NCBI GenBank assembly: GCA_934463175.1 | Contig: CAKSIW010000044.1 | Coordinates: 1-23,718, forward strand | Direction of reading: 5' to 3' | Source of the DNA: an uncultured Clostridia bacterium | GTDB lineage: Bacteria > Bacillota > Clostridia > Monoglobales > Monoglobaceae | DNA: 23,718 nucleotides | Part shown: positions 1 to 7,659 of the stretch, one piece after another | How positions within the stretch are numbered: position 1 is the first letter of the stretch | How the letters are laid out: every line of letters starts with the position of its first letter | Made by a program: the position numbers and the translations under genes | Notes under the pieces: model-generated | The model's database searches: none | Told to the model about the DNA's origin: nothing | The model's input: only the letters and a program-made list of their open reading frames with translations

Positions 1-433
1 GTTCTTTTGCACAAATATCCTCAATTGCTTCAAACGCTCTTTTTTGCACTTCGGAAATTGTTTCGCCTTTGGGCGGTTTCACTTTTGCCAAATCTGTTGT
101 CCAACAGGTAAATTCCACAGGATATTTTTCCTGTATATCATCAAAAGTCATGCCGTTCCAAAGCCCCGCATTGATTTCCTCCAAGCGTTTATCTTTATAT
201 ATTTCTAAATTTAACTGTTTGGAAACTTTTTCAGCCGTTTTTACGGCACGCTGTAAATCGCTTGAGTAAATTGCATCAATCCGGTATCTTTTCAGCACAA
301 AGTCTGCCATGATTTCAGCTTGTTTTTCTCCCGTTTGCGTTAAGTCATAATCTAAGTTTCCTCCAAAAACGGATTTTAAATTAGCCACACTGTAACCGTG
401 ACGCACAAACAATAGCTTTGTTTTTTTGCTCAT
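1..433 (-). CDS. Histidine phosphatase (phosphoglycerate mutase-like) family protein, 3' end outside window
   Basis: The reading frame is open from an ATG at 433 to the left edge, giving 144 codons; the C-terminus is outside the window. The N-terminus reads LLFVRHGYSVAN, with the catalytic R11-H12-G13 of the histidine phosphatase superfamily. It is followed by DAIYSSDLQRAVKTAE, the usual S-D-x-x-R-A-x-x-T-A segment, and by LEEINAGLWNG, the conserved acidic E-x-x-x-G-x-W-x-G stretch. A GGGGAGG ribosome site lies about 13 bases before the ATG. These enzymes form a phosphohistidine and dephosphorylate small metabolites or sugar phosphates in the cytoplasm. The substrate cannot be told from this fragment. 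It lies 82 bases beyond the last gene of the sugar cluster on the same strand, with no strong terminator between, so it may be either co-transcribed or unrelated housekeeping. Confidence 0.9.
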   Translation of the reverse strand, partial: MSKKTKLLFVRHGYSVANLKSVFGGNLDYDLTQTGEKQAEIMADFVLKRYRIDAIYSSDLQRAVKTAEKVSKQLNLEIYKDKRLEEINAGLWNGMTFDDIQEKYPVEFTCWTTDLAKVKPPKGETISEVQKRAFEAIEDICAKE

Positions 434-515
434 AAAGATTCTTAATCCTCCCCGGCAATCCCCTTATTAAATCTCTGCATTCTAACCTTTCATGCACGGT
501 TTGCGGAGAATTGCT

Positions 516-1400
516 TCACTTATTGATTTTATTTATCAAATGCTTTCCGGTTGCCGCCAAAAGCTTAAAAGCATATTTCATAAGCTCAGGCTTATCCTCA
601 CAGCTCCATAAAAACTTATCCGTCACTTCAAATGTAAAATCACCCATGTATTCAATGTCAGAAAGAGCCTTCATAATTTCATTCCAGTTCATTTCTCCGG
701 AATATGGCAATGTATGCATATCAACATAATTGTCATTGTCATGAACATGAAGAGCTCCGAGGCGTTCTTTTCCGAGCACCCTTATTGCATTCTCTGCATT
801 TTCGCCGACAAGTCCCGAATGTCCGAGATCAAGACATATTGTAAAATATTCCGGATTAAGTTCATCATAATATTCCGCCAAATCCTTTGCATAGCTGCAT
901 ACATTAGGTACAATCTTTCTTTCTGTATCGTTATTATAAGTCCACATATTCTCAAGCGCAATTTTTATCCCATATTCTTTGCAATAGGGAAGCAGGCTGT
1001 TATAAAAATCAATGTTAAACTGTTTTTGCTTTTCTTTGTCCGGATAATCAATGGGGTGAACAACAATAACGCTTGCACCGACCAACGCCGCAGCCTTAAT
1101 TGAACGAATAACTCCGTCTTTGGTTTTCTTGTTGTACGCGTCCATTTTCTCCTTATCAGGCATACACATATAACACGGATACGGAGCATGAGCCTGATTA
1201 AAGATTAATCCATGCTTTTCTGCTGTCTCTTTAAGCATTTTACAGGTTGCTTCAATATTTTCTTCAGAAAATTCTTCATTGTAAATCCTTTGAACAAGGT
1301 GCAGATCCAAAGCATCAAATCCGGCTTCTGCCGCAACTCTCATTCCCTCTTCATAGCTAAAACAGTTAAAAAGCCTGCTTGTTGTTTGTGACAGTTTCAT
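516..1400 (-). CDS. Sugar phosphate isomerase/epimerase-like TIM-barrel protein
   Basis: This is a 294-aa soluble protein of the xylose isomerase-like / AP endonuclease 2 TIM-barrel superfamily. The pattern is seen in FDALDLHLVQ, SVIVVHPIDYP, IKIALENMW, FTICLDLGHSG, GALHVHDND and FTFEVTDKF. These supply the expected divalent-metal ligands: E150, D191, H194, H220 and E258. Members isomerise or epimerise sugars, or have unrelated lyase or endonuclease roles; the exact reaction cannot be assigned. No signal peptide is present, so it should act in the cytoplasm, plausibly on a monosaccharide released by the upstream surface enzymes. The ATG at 1400 is chosen, with AAAGGA 11 bases before it. An in-frame TTG two codons upstream (1406) sits closer to the AAAGGA and is the alternative. 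It is the last gene of the cluster, 91 bases after the esterase gene and behind a hairpin that may lower its expression. Confidence 0.85.
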   Translation of the reverse strand: MKLSQTTSRLFNCFSYEEGMRVAAEAGFDALDLHLVQRIYNEEFSEENIEATCKMLKETAEKHGLIFNQAHAPYPCYMCMPDKEKMDAYNKKTKDGVIRSIKAAALVGASVIVVHPIDYPDKEKQKQFNIDFYNSLLPYCKEYGIKIALENMWTYNNDTERKIVPNVCSYAKDLAEYYDELNPEYFTICLDLGHSGLVGENAENAIRVLGKERLGALHVHDNDNYVDMHTLPYSGEMNWNEIMKALSDIEYMGDFTFEVTDKFLWSCEDKPELMKYAFKLLAATGKHLINKINK

Positions 1401-1449
1401 TATCAAATCATTCCTTTCACTTTATTCTTCACGAAACCATTTCACATCT

Positions 1450-1483
1450 CAGGCACACGGAAGCCGCAGTTTCCATGTGCCTG
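1450..1483 (-). promoter_or_regulatory. Intercistronic hairpin after the esterase gene
   Basis: An 8-bp perfect stem (CAGGCACA with TGTGCCTG) is followed by one C/A mismatch, then GGAA pairing with TTCC plus a G-U pair, around a 6-base loop. It starts 8 bases after the stop of the secreted esterase gene. The minus-strand sequence after it (AGATGTGAAATGG) has no U-run, so it is not a canonical terminator. It more likely protects the 3' end of the upstream message or partly attenuates the cytoplasmic sugar isomerase gene. Confidence 0.6.
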
Positions 1484-1491
1484 AACTTCTT

Positions 1492-2976
1492 TCACTTAAA
1501 CAACATTCCTTTATATATCGGTTTCAATCCGTTTAACGAATCCCACTGCATTAGCTTGATCCAATTCCCTTCTACGGCAATTCTTTGACCTATACCGAAT
1601 TTTTTATAGCTGTCTGCCTCAATTTCAACCGGCAGTCTTGATATTCCCTTAAGCTTATTATCAGAACCGTAAACCGCACAGAGTATTTCCTCTGAAACAT
1701 CTTCATCATTTTCATTTTTCACGGTTAATTCTATGATATTCATTTCCGAAGCTGTAACACTGCCAAGAGCTTCAGCCTGAAGGTTAAGAAGCTTTGCTGA
1801 AACTGCAAGACCGCTTGTGTAATCACAAACACCATCGGCAACAAATATTCTGTCAATCCATATTTTAGTGTCTGTATTCTTATCTTTATCCGGCAGCACC
1901 ACTATTCTTAAATGATGCATTCCGTCACTTAAATTCCTGTTAAGATATGTTAATCTCGGAGATGTTTTGCCGCTTGTATTAACATATGAGCTGAGTTTTG
2001 CCACCGTTTCACCGTCTATTTCCACTCTTGCAAATCCGCAGTCAGAGCCGATGCGTGTCTGAATTCCAACGGCATTTCCGTAAAAATCAAGTGCCATCTC
2101 CGAACCGGGAACATTCGACACTTTGCCGACAGTGCCTAAGCTGAGACCTATATATGCCCCATTAGATCCGTCTGCAAAGCTTTCATCAAAGTTTTTGTCC
2201 GTGAGCTTCACTGAGCGCATTATATAATCATAACGTTTTTCCGTTTCCTGAGTCAACCACTCTGCTTCTTTTTTGGGCTTTTTATAATAATCTCCTGTTT
2301 CAAGCTTTGCAATTATTTCTTCCGCATACAGCTTATATCCCAACGCGTTAGGGTGAACGTTGTCCCCCAAAACATCAGTTATTGAAGAACCTGTGTGATC
2401 GCTGAGATATTTTTCCACAACAGGCTGCAAATCAATTGACGGAATACCGTAATTATCCGCAACCTCCTGATGCCATTCGGAACAGTCATAATACATTGTG
2501 TTGTTATAATACTGTGTGGTATAAACGAAAATGATATACGGCACGCTGTCCATCGACATAAGGTTTCTTACGATTCCTTCCATGTTGGCAATAACATTCT
2601 TATGATTGGTCTCCGCTGTACCGCCATACTGATCATTCACCGCAAATTCAACAAATACAACGTCCGGTTTTTTGCTCATAACATCAGCTTCTAATCTTGC
2701 AAGCCCAAATTCGGACGGCGTTCCGCCCACACCCACATTATAATTGTTAACCTTTGTTTTCGGATATTTTGAGGTGAAATAATCACTGACAAGCTGCACC
2801 CAGCACTTTTCTCCGTCCGACATATTTATGCCTGCCCCCTGCGTGATTGAACCTCCGAGGTAAACCACATTAAGCGAATCCTTTTCTTCAAATTTTCCGT
2901 CAGAGCTGTCAGCGAATGCAGCCTGCGTCATGGTCATCAGCAAAACAGCAGCCAAAATCAAACACACTTTTTTCAT
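1492..2976 (-). CDS. Secreted SGNH/GDSL-family hydrolase (probable carbohydrate esterase)
   Basis: This is a 494-aa protein with a signal peptide (MKKVCLILAAVLLMTMTQAAFA, cleavage near residue 22). The first 240 residues form an SGNH hydrolase: block I YLGGSITQGAG with nucleophile S43, block II around G84 (NVGVGGTPS), block III FAVND with N114, and block V DNVHPN with D205 and H208. All four blocks are intact, so the enzyme should be active. The remaining 250 residues are beta-rich, ending in a module of about 105 residues with the motif KLMQWDSLNGLKPI that resembles the ends of two neighbouring proteins. Family members remove acetyl or other acyl groups from polysaccharides such as xylan or pectin; deacetylation of the cluster's glycan is inferred. 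The ATG at 2976 is 18 bases after the SLH protein gene, which supports co-transcription. Confidence 0.88.
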   Translation of the reverse strand: MKKVCLILAAVLLMTMTQAAFADSSDGKFEEKDSLNVVYLGGSITQGAGINMSDGEKCWVQLVSDYFTSKYPKTKVNNYNVGVGGTPSEFGLARLEADVMSKKPDVVFVEFAVNDQYGGTAETNHKNVIANMEGIVRNLMSMDSVPYIIFVYTTQYYNNTMYYDCSEWHQEVADNYGIPSIDLQPVVEKYLSDHTGSSITDVLGDNVHPNALGYKLYAEEIIAKLETGDYYKKPKKEAEWLTQETEKRYDYIMRSVKLTDKNFDESFADGSNGAYIGLSLGTVGKVSNVPGSEMALDFYGNAVGIQTRIGSDCGFARVEIDGETVAKLSSYVNTSGKTSPRLTYLNRNLSDGMHHLRIVVLPDKDKNTDTKIWIDRIFVADGVCDYTSGLAVSAKLLNLQAEALGSVTASEMNIIELTVKNENDEDVSEEILCAVYGSDNKLKGISRLPVEIEADSYKKFGIGQRIAVEGNWIKLMQWDSLNGLKPIYKGMLFK

Positions 2977-2994
2977 AATACCACCATACCTTTC

Positions 2995-4530
2995 CTATTT
3001 GTAAAAAATATTATATATAAACTGCGCAGCTTCAGCTCTTGTAGCTGTGTTTTTCGGCATGAACATTGAATCCCCCATACCGGAAACATAGCCTGCCCGT
3101 GCCAGCTTAGTCACTGCCTCATAAGCATAGCCGCTTATTTCTTTATCGTCTTTGAACTCTGTGTTTTTTGTTCCGCGTACATCATACTGAATGAAAGCGT
3201 TCACATTTTCCTCGCCCATCATTCTATATACCATAGTTGCCATATCCTCACGGGTTATAGGCAATCCAACACCAAATTCTGTTTCCGATATTCCGGTTAC
3301 GCTTTTACTTGCATATGCACTGCATACAAACGGATAAAACCAATCTTCTTTGTTCACATCAACAAACGGTATTTCAATATCGGTTGATGCTCCGAGTTCA
3401 AAAACAGTGCAGAGAATTTTCCCAAATTCCTCTCTTGTGATTTCGTCATTCGGGCAAAACTCACCTTGTCCATTACCGTTTATGACGCCTTTTTCATAAA
3501 GCAGTTCTATCGCAACTTTCGCCCATTCGACGTTGGCAATATCACTGAACACAGCTCCTTTTCCCTGGCTGTTCGGAGTTTCCGGCAGCTTGACCGGCGT
3601 ATCGTCTTTAGCAATAAACGAACCGCCCGCACTGATCTGCGATCCGCCCCGTGAACCGCCTCCTCCGCCTCCTCCGCCTCCGCTGCCTCCGCCGTCTCCG
3701 TTCTTCTCACTCTCGTCAATGGCATCACTCAACAGCTTGGAAAAATCTATTTCATTAGGGTCTGCAAAATCCAACAGCTTTTTGTTAAGCAGGACAAGAA
3801 CCGTCTCTTCCTTGCTGCTGCTTAAATTTCTGAATTTTTCCAAAACATCTGCATTTATATCTAATGTATCGGAATTGGCTTTAATTTTATCGGCACTGTT
3901 CTCATTTATATCACTTTTAAACTCTTTAATAAGCGCAATACGTTTTATCTCCTTTTCCAACTGCTGAAGAAAATTATTTCTGTCATTTATCCTTATGGCA
4001 ACACAGTTCTTCTCAGCCTCACTCATATCATAATAAATACTTCCGTAATCTTCTGAAATATCTTCGCAATATTCATCAAGTATGCTTTTTATATCTTCAC
4101 CATTCATAATCCGTTGTTCAGCCTTTGCTTTTCTCAAGGCATTACTGAATCTAAATCCGGCAGCACTCACATGAGGCTCCGCTCCTACACGCACCAAAAC
4201 CTTATAATATCCCGACGGAGAATCTGACGGCAAAACATATTCCACAATGCAGCTGTTTCTTTCATCATCATATTCCGTAATCTTTCCCTGCTTTATGAAA
4301 AGCACAGCCTTATTTACATTATCGGCTGAAATATCCTCCGCGTCATAATGCGGTCTTAACATAATCACCGACACGTCTGTACCGCCTTTATAGTCTGTAT
4401 ATTTAGTTACAGATATTTTTCCCGAGCTGCTGTCAAACGATAATAAAAGCCCGTCCGTGTCATCAGCATAAACAGAAGAAAAGGCAAGTGTTAAAGTCAA
4501 CATCAGGACAATCAATTTTCTTATTTTCAT
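2995..4530 (-). CDS. SLH-domain surface protein with glycine-rich linker
   Basis: This is a 511-aa protein with no recognisable catalytic domain. In order it has a signal peptide (residues 1-22, ending SSVYA-DD); a beta-rich domain (about 25-127) that reads like an immunoglobulin-type fold; a charged helical region (130-275); a glycine-rich linker (280-303); and three SLH domains (about 328-511), with markers such as ANVEWAKVAIELL, EITREEFGKIL, VNKEDWFYPFV, PITREDMATMVYRM and TATRAEAAQFIYNIF. SLH triplets bind secondary cell-wall polymers, so the protein should sit on the cell wall with its N-terminus pointing outward. The ATG at 4530 is used; a TTG four codons upstream overlaps the AAGGAG ribosome site and is unlikely. 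It is flanked closely by the beta-helix enzyme and esterase genes. It could be a scaffold or binding protein; its ligand is unknown. Confidence 0.85.
   Translation of the reverse strand: MKIRKLIVLMLTLTLAFSSVYADDTDGLLLSFDSSSGKISVTKYTDYKGGTDVSVIMLRPHYDAEDISADNVNKAVLFIKQGKITEYDDERNSCIVEYVLPSDSPSGYYKVLVRVGAEPHVSAAGFRFSNALRKAKAEQRIMNGEDIKSILDEYCEDISEDYGSIYYDMSEAEKNCVAIRINDRNNFLQQLEKEIKRIALIKEFKSDINENSADKIKANSDTLDINADVLEKFRNLSSSKEETVLVLLNKKLLDFADPNEIDFSKLLSDAIDESEKNGDGGGSGGGGGGGGGSRGGSQISAGGSFIAKDDTPVKLPETPNSQGKGAVFSDIANVEWAKVAIELLYEKGVINGNGQGEFCPNDEITREEFGKILCTVFELGASTDIEIPFVDVNKEDWFYPFVCSAYASKSVTGISETEFGVGLPITREDMATMVYRMMGEENVNAFIQYDVRGTKNTEFKDDKEISGYAYEAVTKLARAGYVSGMGDSMFMPKNTATRAEAAQFIYNIFYK
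3645..3702 (-). repeat. GGN-type trinucleotide tract encoding a polyglycine linker
   Basis: On the plus strand this is a run of CCT/CCG triplets, on the coding strand GGA/GGC/GGT codons, encoding mostly glycine with serine and arginine at residues 280-303 of the SLH protein. It is much more G+C-rich than the surrounding sequence. Whole-triplet slippage would change linker length without breaking the frame. It also produces a spurious proline-rich frame on the opposite strand. Confidence 0.8.
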
Positions 4531-4552
4531 CTTTAAATACAACTCCTTTTAA

Positions 4553-7500
4553 TCAATATAGCGGAACACTGTCCGAACAAGCTCTCATATCCTCTGTCCA
4601 TACAAAGATTTTGTAAAAATCTTTATTTCTCATTTCTTTCAGCGGCAGCGTAACTTCTGCGTATGACATCGGTGCGATAAACCTATACGAATTTATGCAT
4701 TTGTCCAGGTTCTCACCGACATATCCTGCAAAATATATATTTGCAGGAAGATAACCGTCTGCCGTATTTTTAACCTTTATATGGATAAAACTCTTTTCGT
4801 CAGTGTCAGAAAAATCAACAGCTCTGCCGTATTGATCTGTATAATATATTTCTGCTGTTTCGGCAAGTTCCTGATTTTTTTCCGCGCTCCCGCCGAGCAT
4901 TTCCTCTGTAATTGCTATTGAACAACACAACGCGTCGCCTGAAAACAGTTCTAATCTTAAGCTTTCCGTTTCATTGCCGACAATAACTCCCGCACCAAAC
5001 AAGACTTCTTCACCGGCTTTAACCTCAGCTTTGTACGATGAACTTGAAATAACATTTCCGCTGACCCCCACATTTTCAAGGACGGCTGTTAATGCGGTAT
5101 CCTCCTGAGAATTATTCTTAACACAAAACTCACCGATATTTATACTTCCCATATCAAACGAATGCAGCGGTTTTCCTTCCTTATTGTAAAAAGCCATATC
5201 ATTGAGTGCTATATCTCTGTTCCCGTTCATGACAGAGAAGCTGTATGCGCCGCCGTCATTCCATTTTTCACGCTCCGTGCCGGCATACAAATCCGATGAA
5301 GCAATTGCACACACCTTCCAGTAATACTTTTTTCCATACTCAAGAGCCGAAATTTCCTTGTGCGAAGTCTCTGAAATCTCATCTGTAATAATATTGCGGA
5401 ACTCTTTGTCTTCTGCAACCATCACTCTGTACTTATCCGCTCCCGAATTATCCTGCCACACAAGTGTGAACCTTTCCGTGTCAACATTCTGACTGTTGTC
5501 GGCAGGATAAAGCAGCCTGAAGCCGCCAAGTGCCGCACTTGTTTGGGTTTCAATTCCTGCCCTGGAAACATCAAGCCCTTCAAAGTCATCTTTAAAAACC
5601 GTCTTCAGCACAGAAGTGTCCGCAAGATTTCCGCTCATTCCGTCAGTTTTCACAGCATTTTCACTTAATTCAAGGTTTGCCGATATATTGTTCAAATCCG
5701 GATTTTCGGCAAGCCCTTCTTTACTTATTTTACTTTCAGTCACTCCCTCGCCAAGATATATCACATTATTTGTGATAGAATTGCCCTTGGGTGCTATCGC
5801 ATTTCCATCATTTACTATGCTGTCAAGATACGGAAATTCTGTTTTCCATTTATCATTGCTGTAATCGTCAAGATATCTGATATAGCTCTCTATAAGCGGC
5901 TGCATTTTTGAATACAGTGCAGTATATTTATCCCTTAAAGTATTTTGCTTAACATACCAATCAATATGTCCGTTATATTCATTCAGTTTATCATTGTCCA
6001 TTTTATCAAGATTATATATTGCAACCGCATGAGCATTCATGTCCATAAACAAGTTATTATATACGTTGTTATACTCCGCGCAATGCATTGAAAGTCCGCG
6101 GTTTGCCCTGTTGAATACATTGCCGTATACGCTTATGCCTGCCATGCCGTCATCAAGATAAACCCCCGCTCTTCCGTAAATGTTTGCATACGGTATATCA
6201 TGTATATAATTGTATCTTATTTGAGTTCCGCCGTTTATCCACGACCTTCCTGCATATATAACGCCTGCGTCCGATCCTTCATGCAGCAAATCATAAAAAT
6301 CGTTGTATTCGATTATATGATTGTTTCCGGAAAACTGTATTGCCGAGTGCGGAGAATTATTAAATCGGTTATGCATAACCTTCATTCCCACACCGCCTGT
6401 TATGCGTATGGCATGGCAATATCTGCTTCCGATTAAAGAAAATCTTTCAAAATGACAATTCTTTATCACGTTGTTTCCCGAAACAAGACTTTCTTTGTCG
6501 CCTTGGGCGTCTATAAAAATTCCGCCCTTTCCGAGATCATGAAAATAACTGTTTTCCACAAGTACATTATCAGTGCCTCTTATATCACCCGCAACCTGAC
6601 CTATGCTGCGGAATTCACAGCCCGAAATATGAAGTCCGGTGCTGTTTTCCGCATAAATCGCTTTGGCACATGTTCCTTCAAAAATTATATTTTCAAAAGA
6701 TACGTTTTCTGCATTTTTCAGAGTTATCAGATTAACAGATGATGCCGTATATGTGACCTCAGCCTCTTTAATGTCCGCCGGCGGGTATATATACAGCATA
6801 CCCGAGCTGCTGTCCGCATACCACTCCCCCGGCGAATCAAGCTCTTCAAGAATATTCACAAACCTCACCAAGCCGCCGTCTGTCATTCCGTATTGCAGCC
6901 ATTCTCTTGTGCTGTATGTCCCTGTTTCCGAATCATACCCTGACAAAATGCACGAATCGTCCGCATAATCATACACAAAAGTTCCGTATGCCATCACTCC
7001 GTCAGCCGATTGCCAGCGCGAACCCCTGTTTTCCGGAGTTTTAAAAGCTTTCACTCCGTCCGCTGCTGTATAATCCGTTATCTGTGTGTAACTTCTGTTC
7101 GGCCATTCCGCTATTCTCTGCATTCCCCCGTTTACAGTTACAATCGGTGGCGAAATGACATCTAATTGATTATGTCTTTCAACTTTTTGCATTGAACCGA
7201 TATTCGTTATTCCCAGATTCTTTAAATTAACGCAGTATACCCTGCTGCGTGCGTTAAATTCCAGCCGTTCTTTTATTTTTCTATCACTTATAAGCTCAAA
7301 TTTATTGCCTTCGATTGAATCTGCCGCTGTAATTATTGCGCTCTCACCGCCGTATGCACTGAAGGTTATATTTGAATTATCGGATATAAGGTTCAATGTC
7401 TCTGTGAGTTTATACCTTCCGCCTCTTAATACTACCCTTGCAGGAAGTGCACTGCCGACACGCTTTTCCGAAACAGCCGACACGGCTTTCTCTATGGTTT

Positions 7501-7651
7501 TATAAGGAGCATTTACACTGCCGTCGCCGGAATCACTCCCCTCAGGCGACACATACACAATCAAAGCGTCATCTGCAAATGCAGGAAGCACAAACGATGT
7601 CCCGATAATTGTAATAAGAGCTAAAAAAACAAGTTGTTTAAAAGACTTCAT
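4553..7651 (-). CDS. Secreted right-handed beta-helix protein, GH141-like glycoside hydrolase (copy 2)
   Basis: This is a 1032-aa protein with a signal peptide ending near residue 26 (VLPAFA-DD). The start of the mature chain, IVYVSPEGSDSGDGS, is typical of pectate-lyase-fold proteins. Residues 30-680 form the beta-helix with an inserted region (130-300, RIAEWPNRSY, ILEELDSPGEWYAD). It resembles family GH141 (known activities alpha-L-fucosidase and xylanase) by my recall of the family. Acidic residues in the expected active region are D461 (GSDAGVIYAGRSW) and D500-D501 (VYLDDGMAG); both are conserved in the paralogue. Residues 710-808 form an Fn3-like domain (TLVWQDNSGADKYRV, YYWKV). Two beta-sandwich modules follow, the last ending YKIFVWTEDMRACSDSVPL. 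The ATG at 7651 has an AGGAGG site that includes the upstream gene's stop region (8-bp gap). The substrate is unproven; a non-hydrolytic or lyase role is possible. Confidence 0.85.
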   Translation of the reverse strand: MKSFKQLVFLALITIIGTSFVLPAFADDALIVYVSPEGSDSGDGSVNAPYKTIEKAVSAVSEKRVGSALPARVVLRGGRYKLTETLNLISDNSNITFSAYGGESAIITAADSIEGNKFELISDRKIKERLEFNARSRVYCVNLKNLGITNIGSMQKVERHNQLDVISPPIVTVNGGMQRIAEWPNRSYTQITDYTAADGVKAFKTPENRGSRWQSADGVMAYGTFVYDYADDSCILSGYDSETGTYSTREWLQYGMTDGGLVRFVNILEELDSPGEWYADSSSGMLYIYPPADIKEAEVTYTASSVNLITLKNAENVSFENIIFEGTCAKAIYAENSTGLHISGCEFRSIGQVAGDIRGTDNVLVENSYFHDLGKGGIFIDAQGDKESLVSGNNVIKNCHFERFSLIGSRYCHAIRITGGVGMKVMHNRFNNSPHSAIQFSGNNHIIEYNDFYDLLHEGSDAGVIYAGRSWINGGTQIRYNYIHDIPYANIYGRAGVYLDDGMAGISVYGNVFNRANRGLSMHCAEYNNVYNNLFMDMNAHAVAIYNLDKMDNDKLNEYNGHIDWYVKQNTLRDKYTALYSKMQPLIESYIRYLDDYSNDKWKTEFPYLDSIVNDGNAIAPKGNSITNNVIYLGEGVTESKISKEGLAENPDLNNISANLELSENAVKTDGMSGNLADTSVLKTVFKDDFEGLDVSRAGIETQTSAALGGFRLLYPADNSQNVDTERFTLVWQDNSGADKYRVMVAEDKEFRNIITDEISETSHKEISALEYGKKYYWKVCAIASSDLYAGTEREKWNDGGAYSFSVMNGNRDIALNDMAFYNKEGKPLHSFDMGSINIGEFCVKNNSQEDTALTAVLENVGVSGNVISSSSYKAEVKAGEEVLFGAGVIVGNETESLRLELFSGDALCCSIAITEEMLGGSAEKNQELAETAEIYYTDQYGRAVDFSDTDEKSFIHIKVKNTADGYLPANIYFAGYVGENLDKCINSYRFIAPMSYAEVTLPLKEMRNKDFYKIFVWTEDMRACSDSVPLY

Positions 7652-7659
7652 AATTCCTC

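Noticed and set aside
434..515. Terminator between the isomerase-like gene and the phosphatase gene
   Set aside because: Only short imperfect pairings are visible and no hairpin followed by a U-run, so the end of the cluster transcript cannot be placed here with confidence.
3533..3967. Plus-strand 144-codon frame with a long proline run
   Set aside because: It is the antisense shadow of the glycine linker and neighbouring codons of the minus-strand SLH gene; no ribosome site and no promoter.
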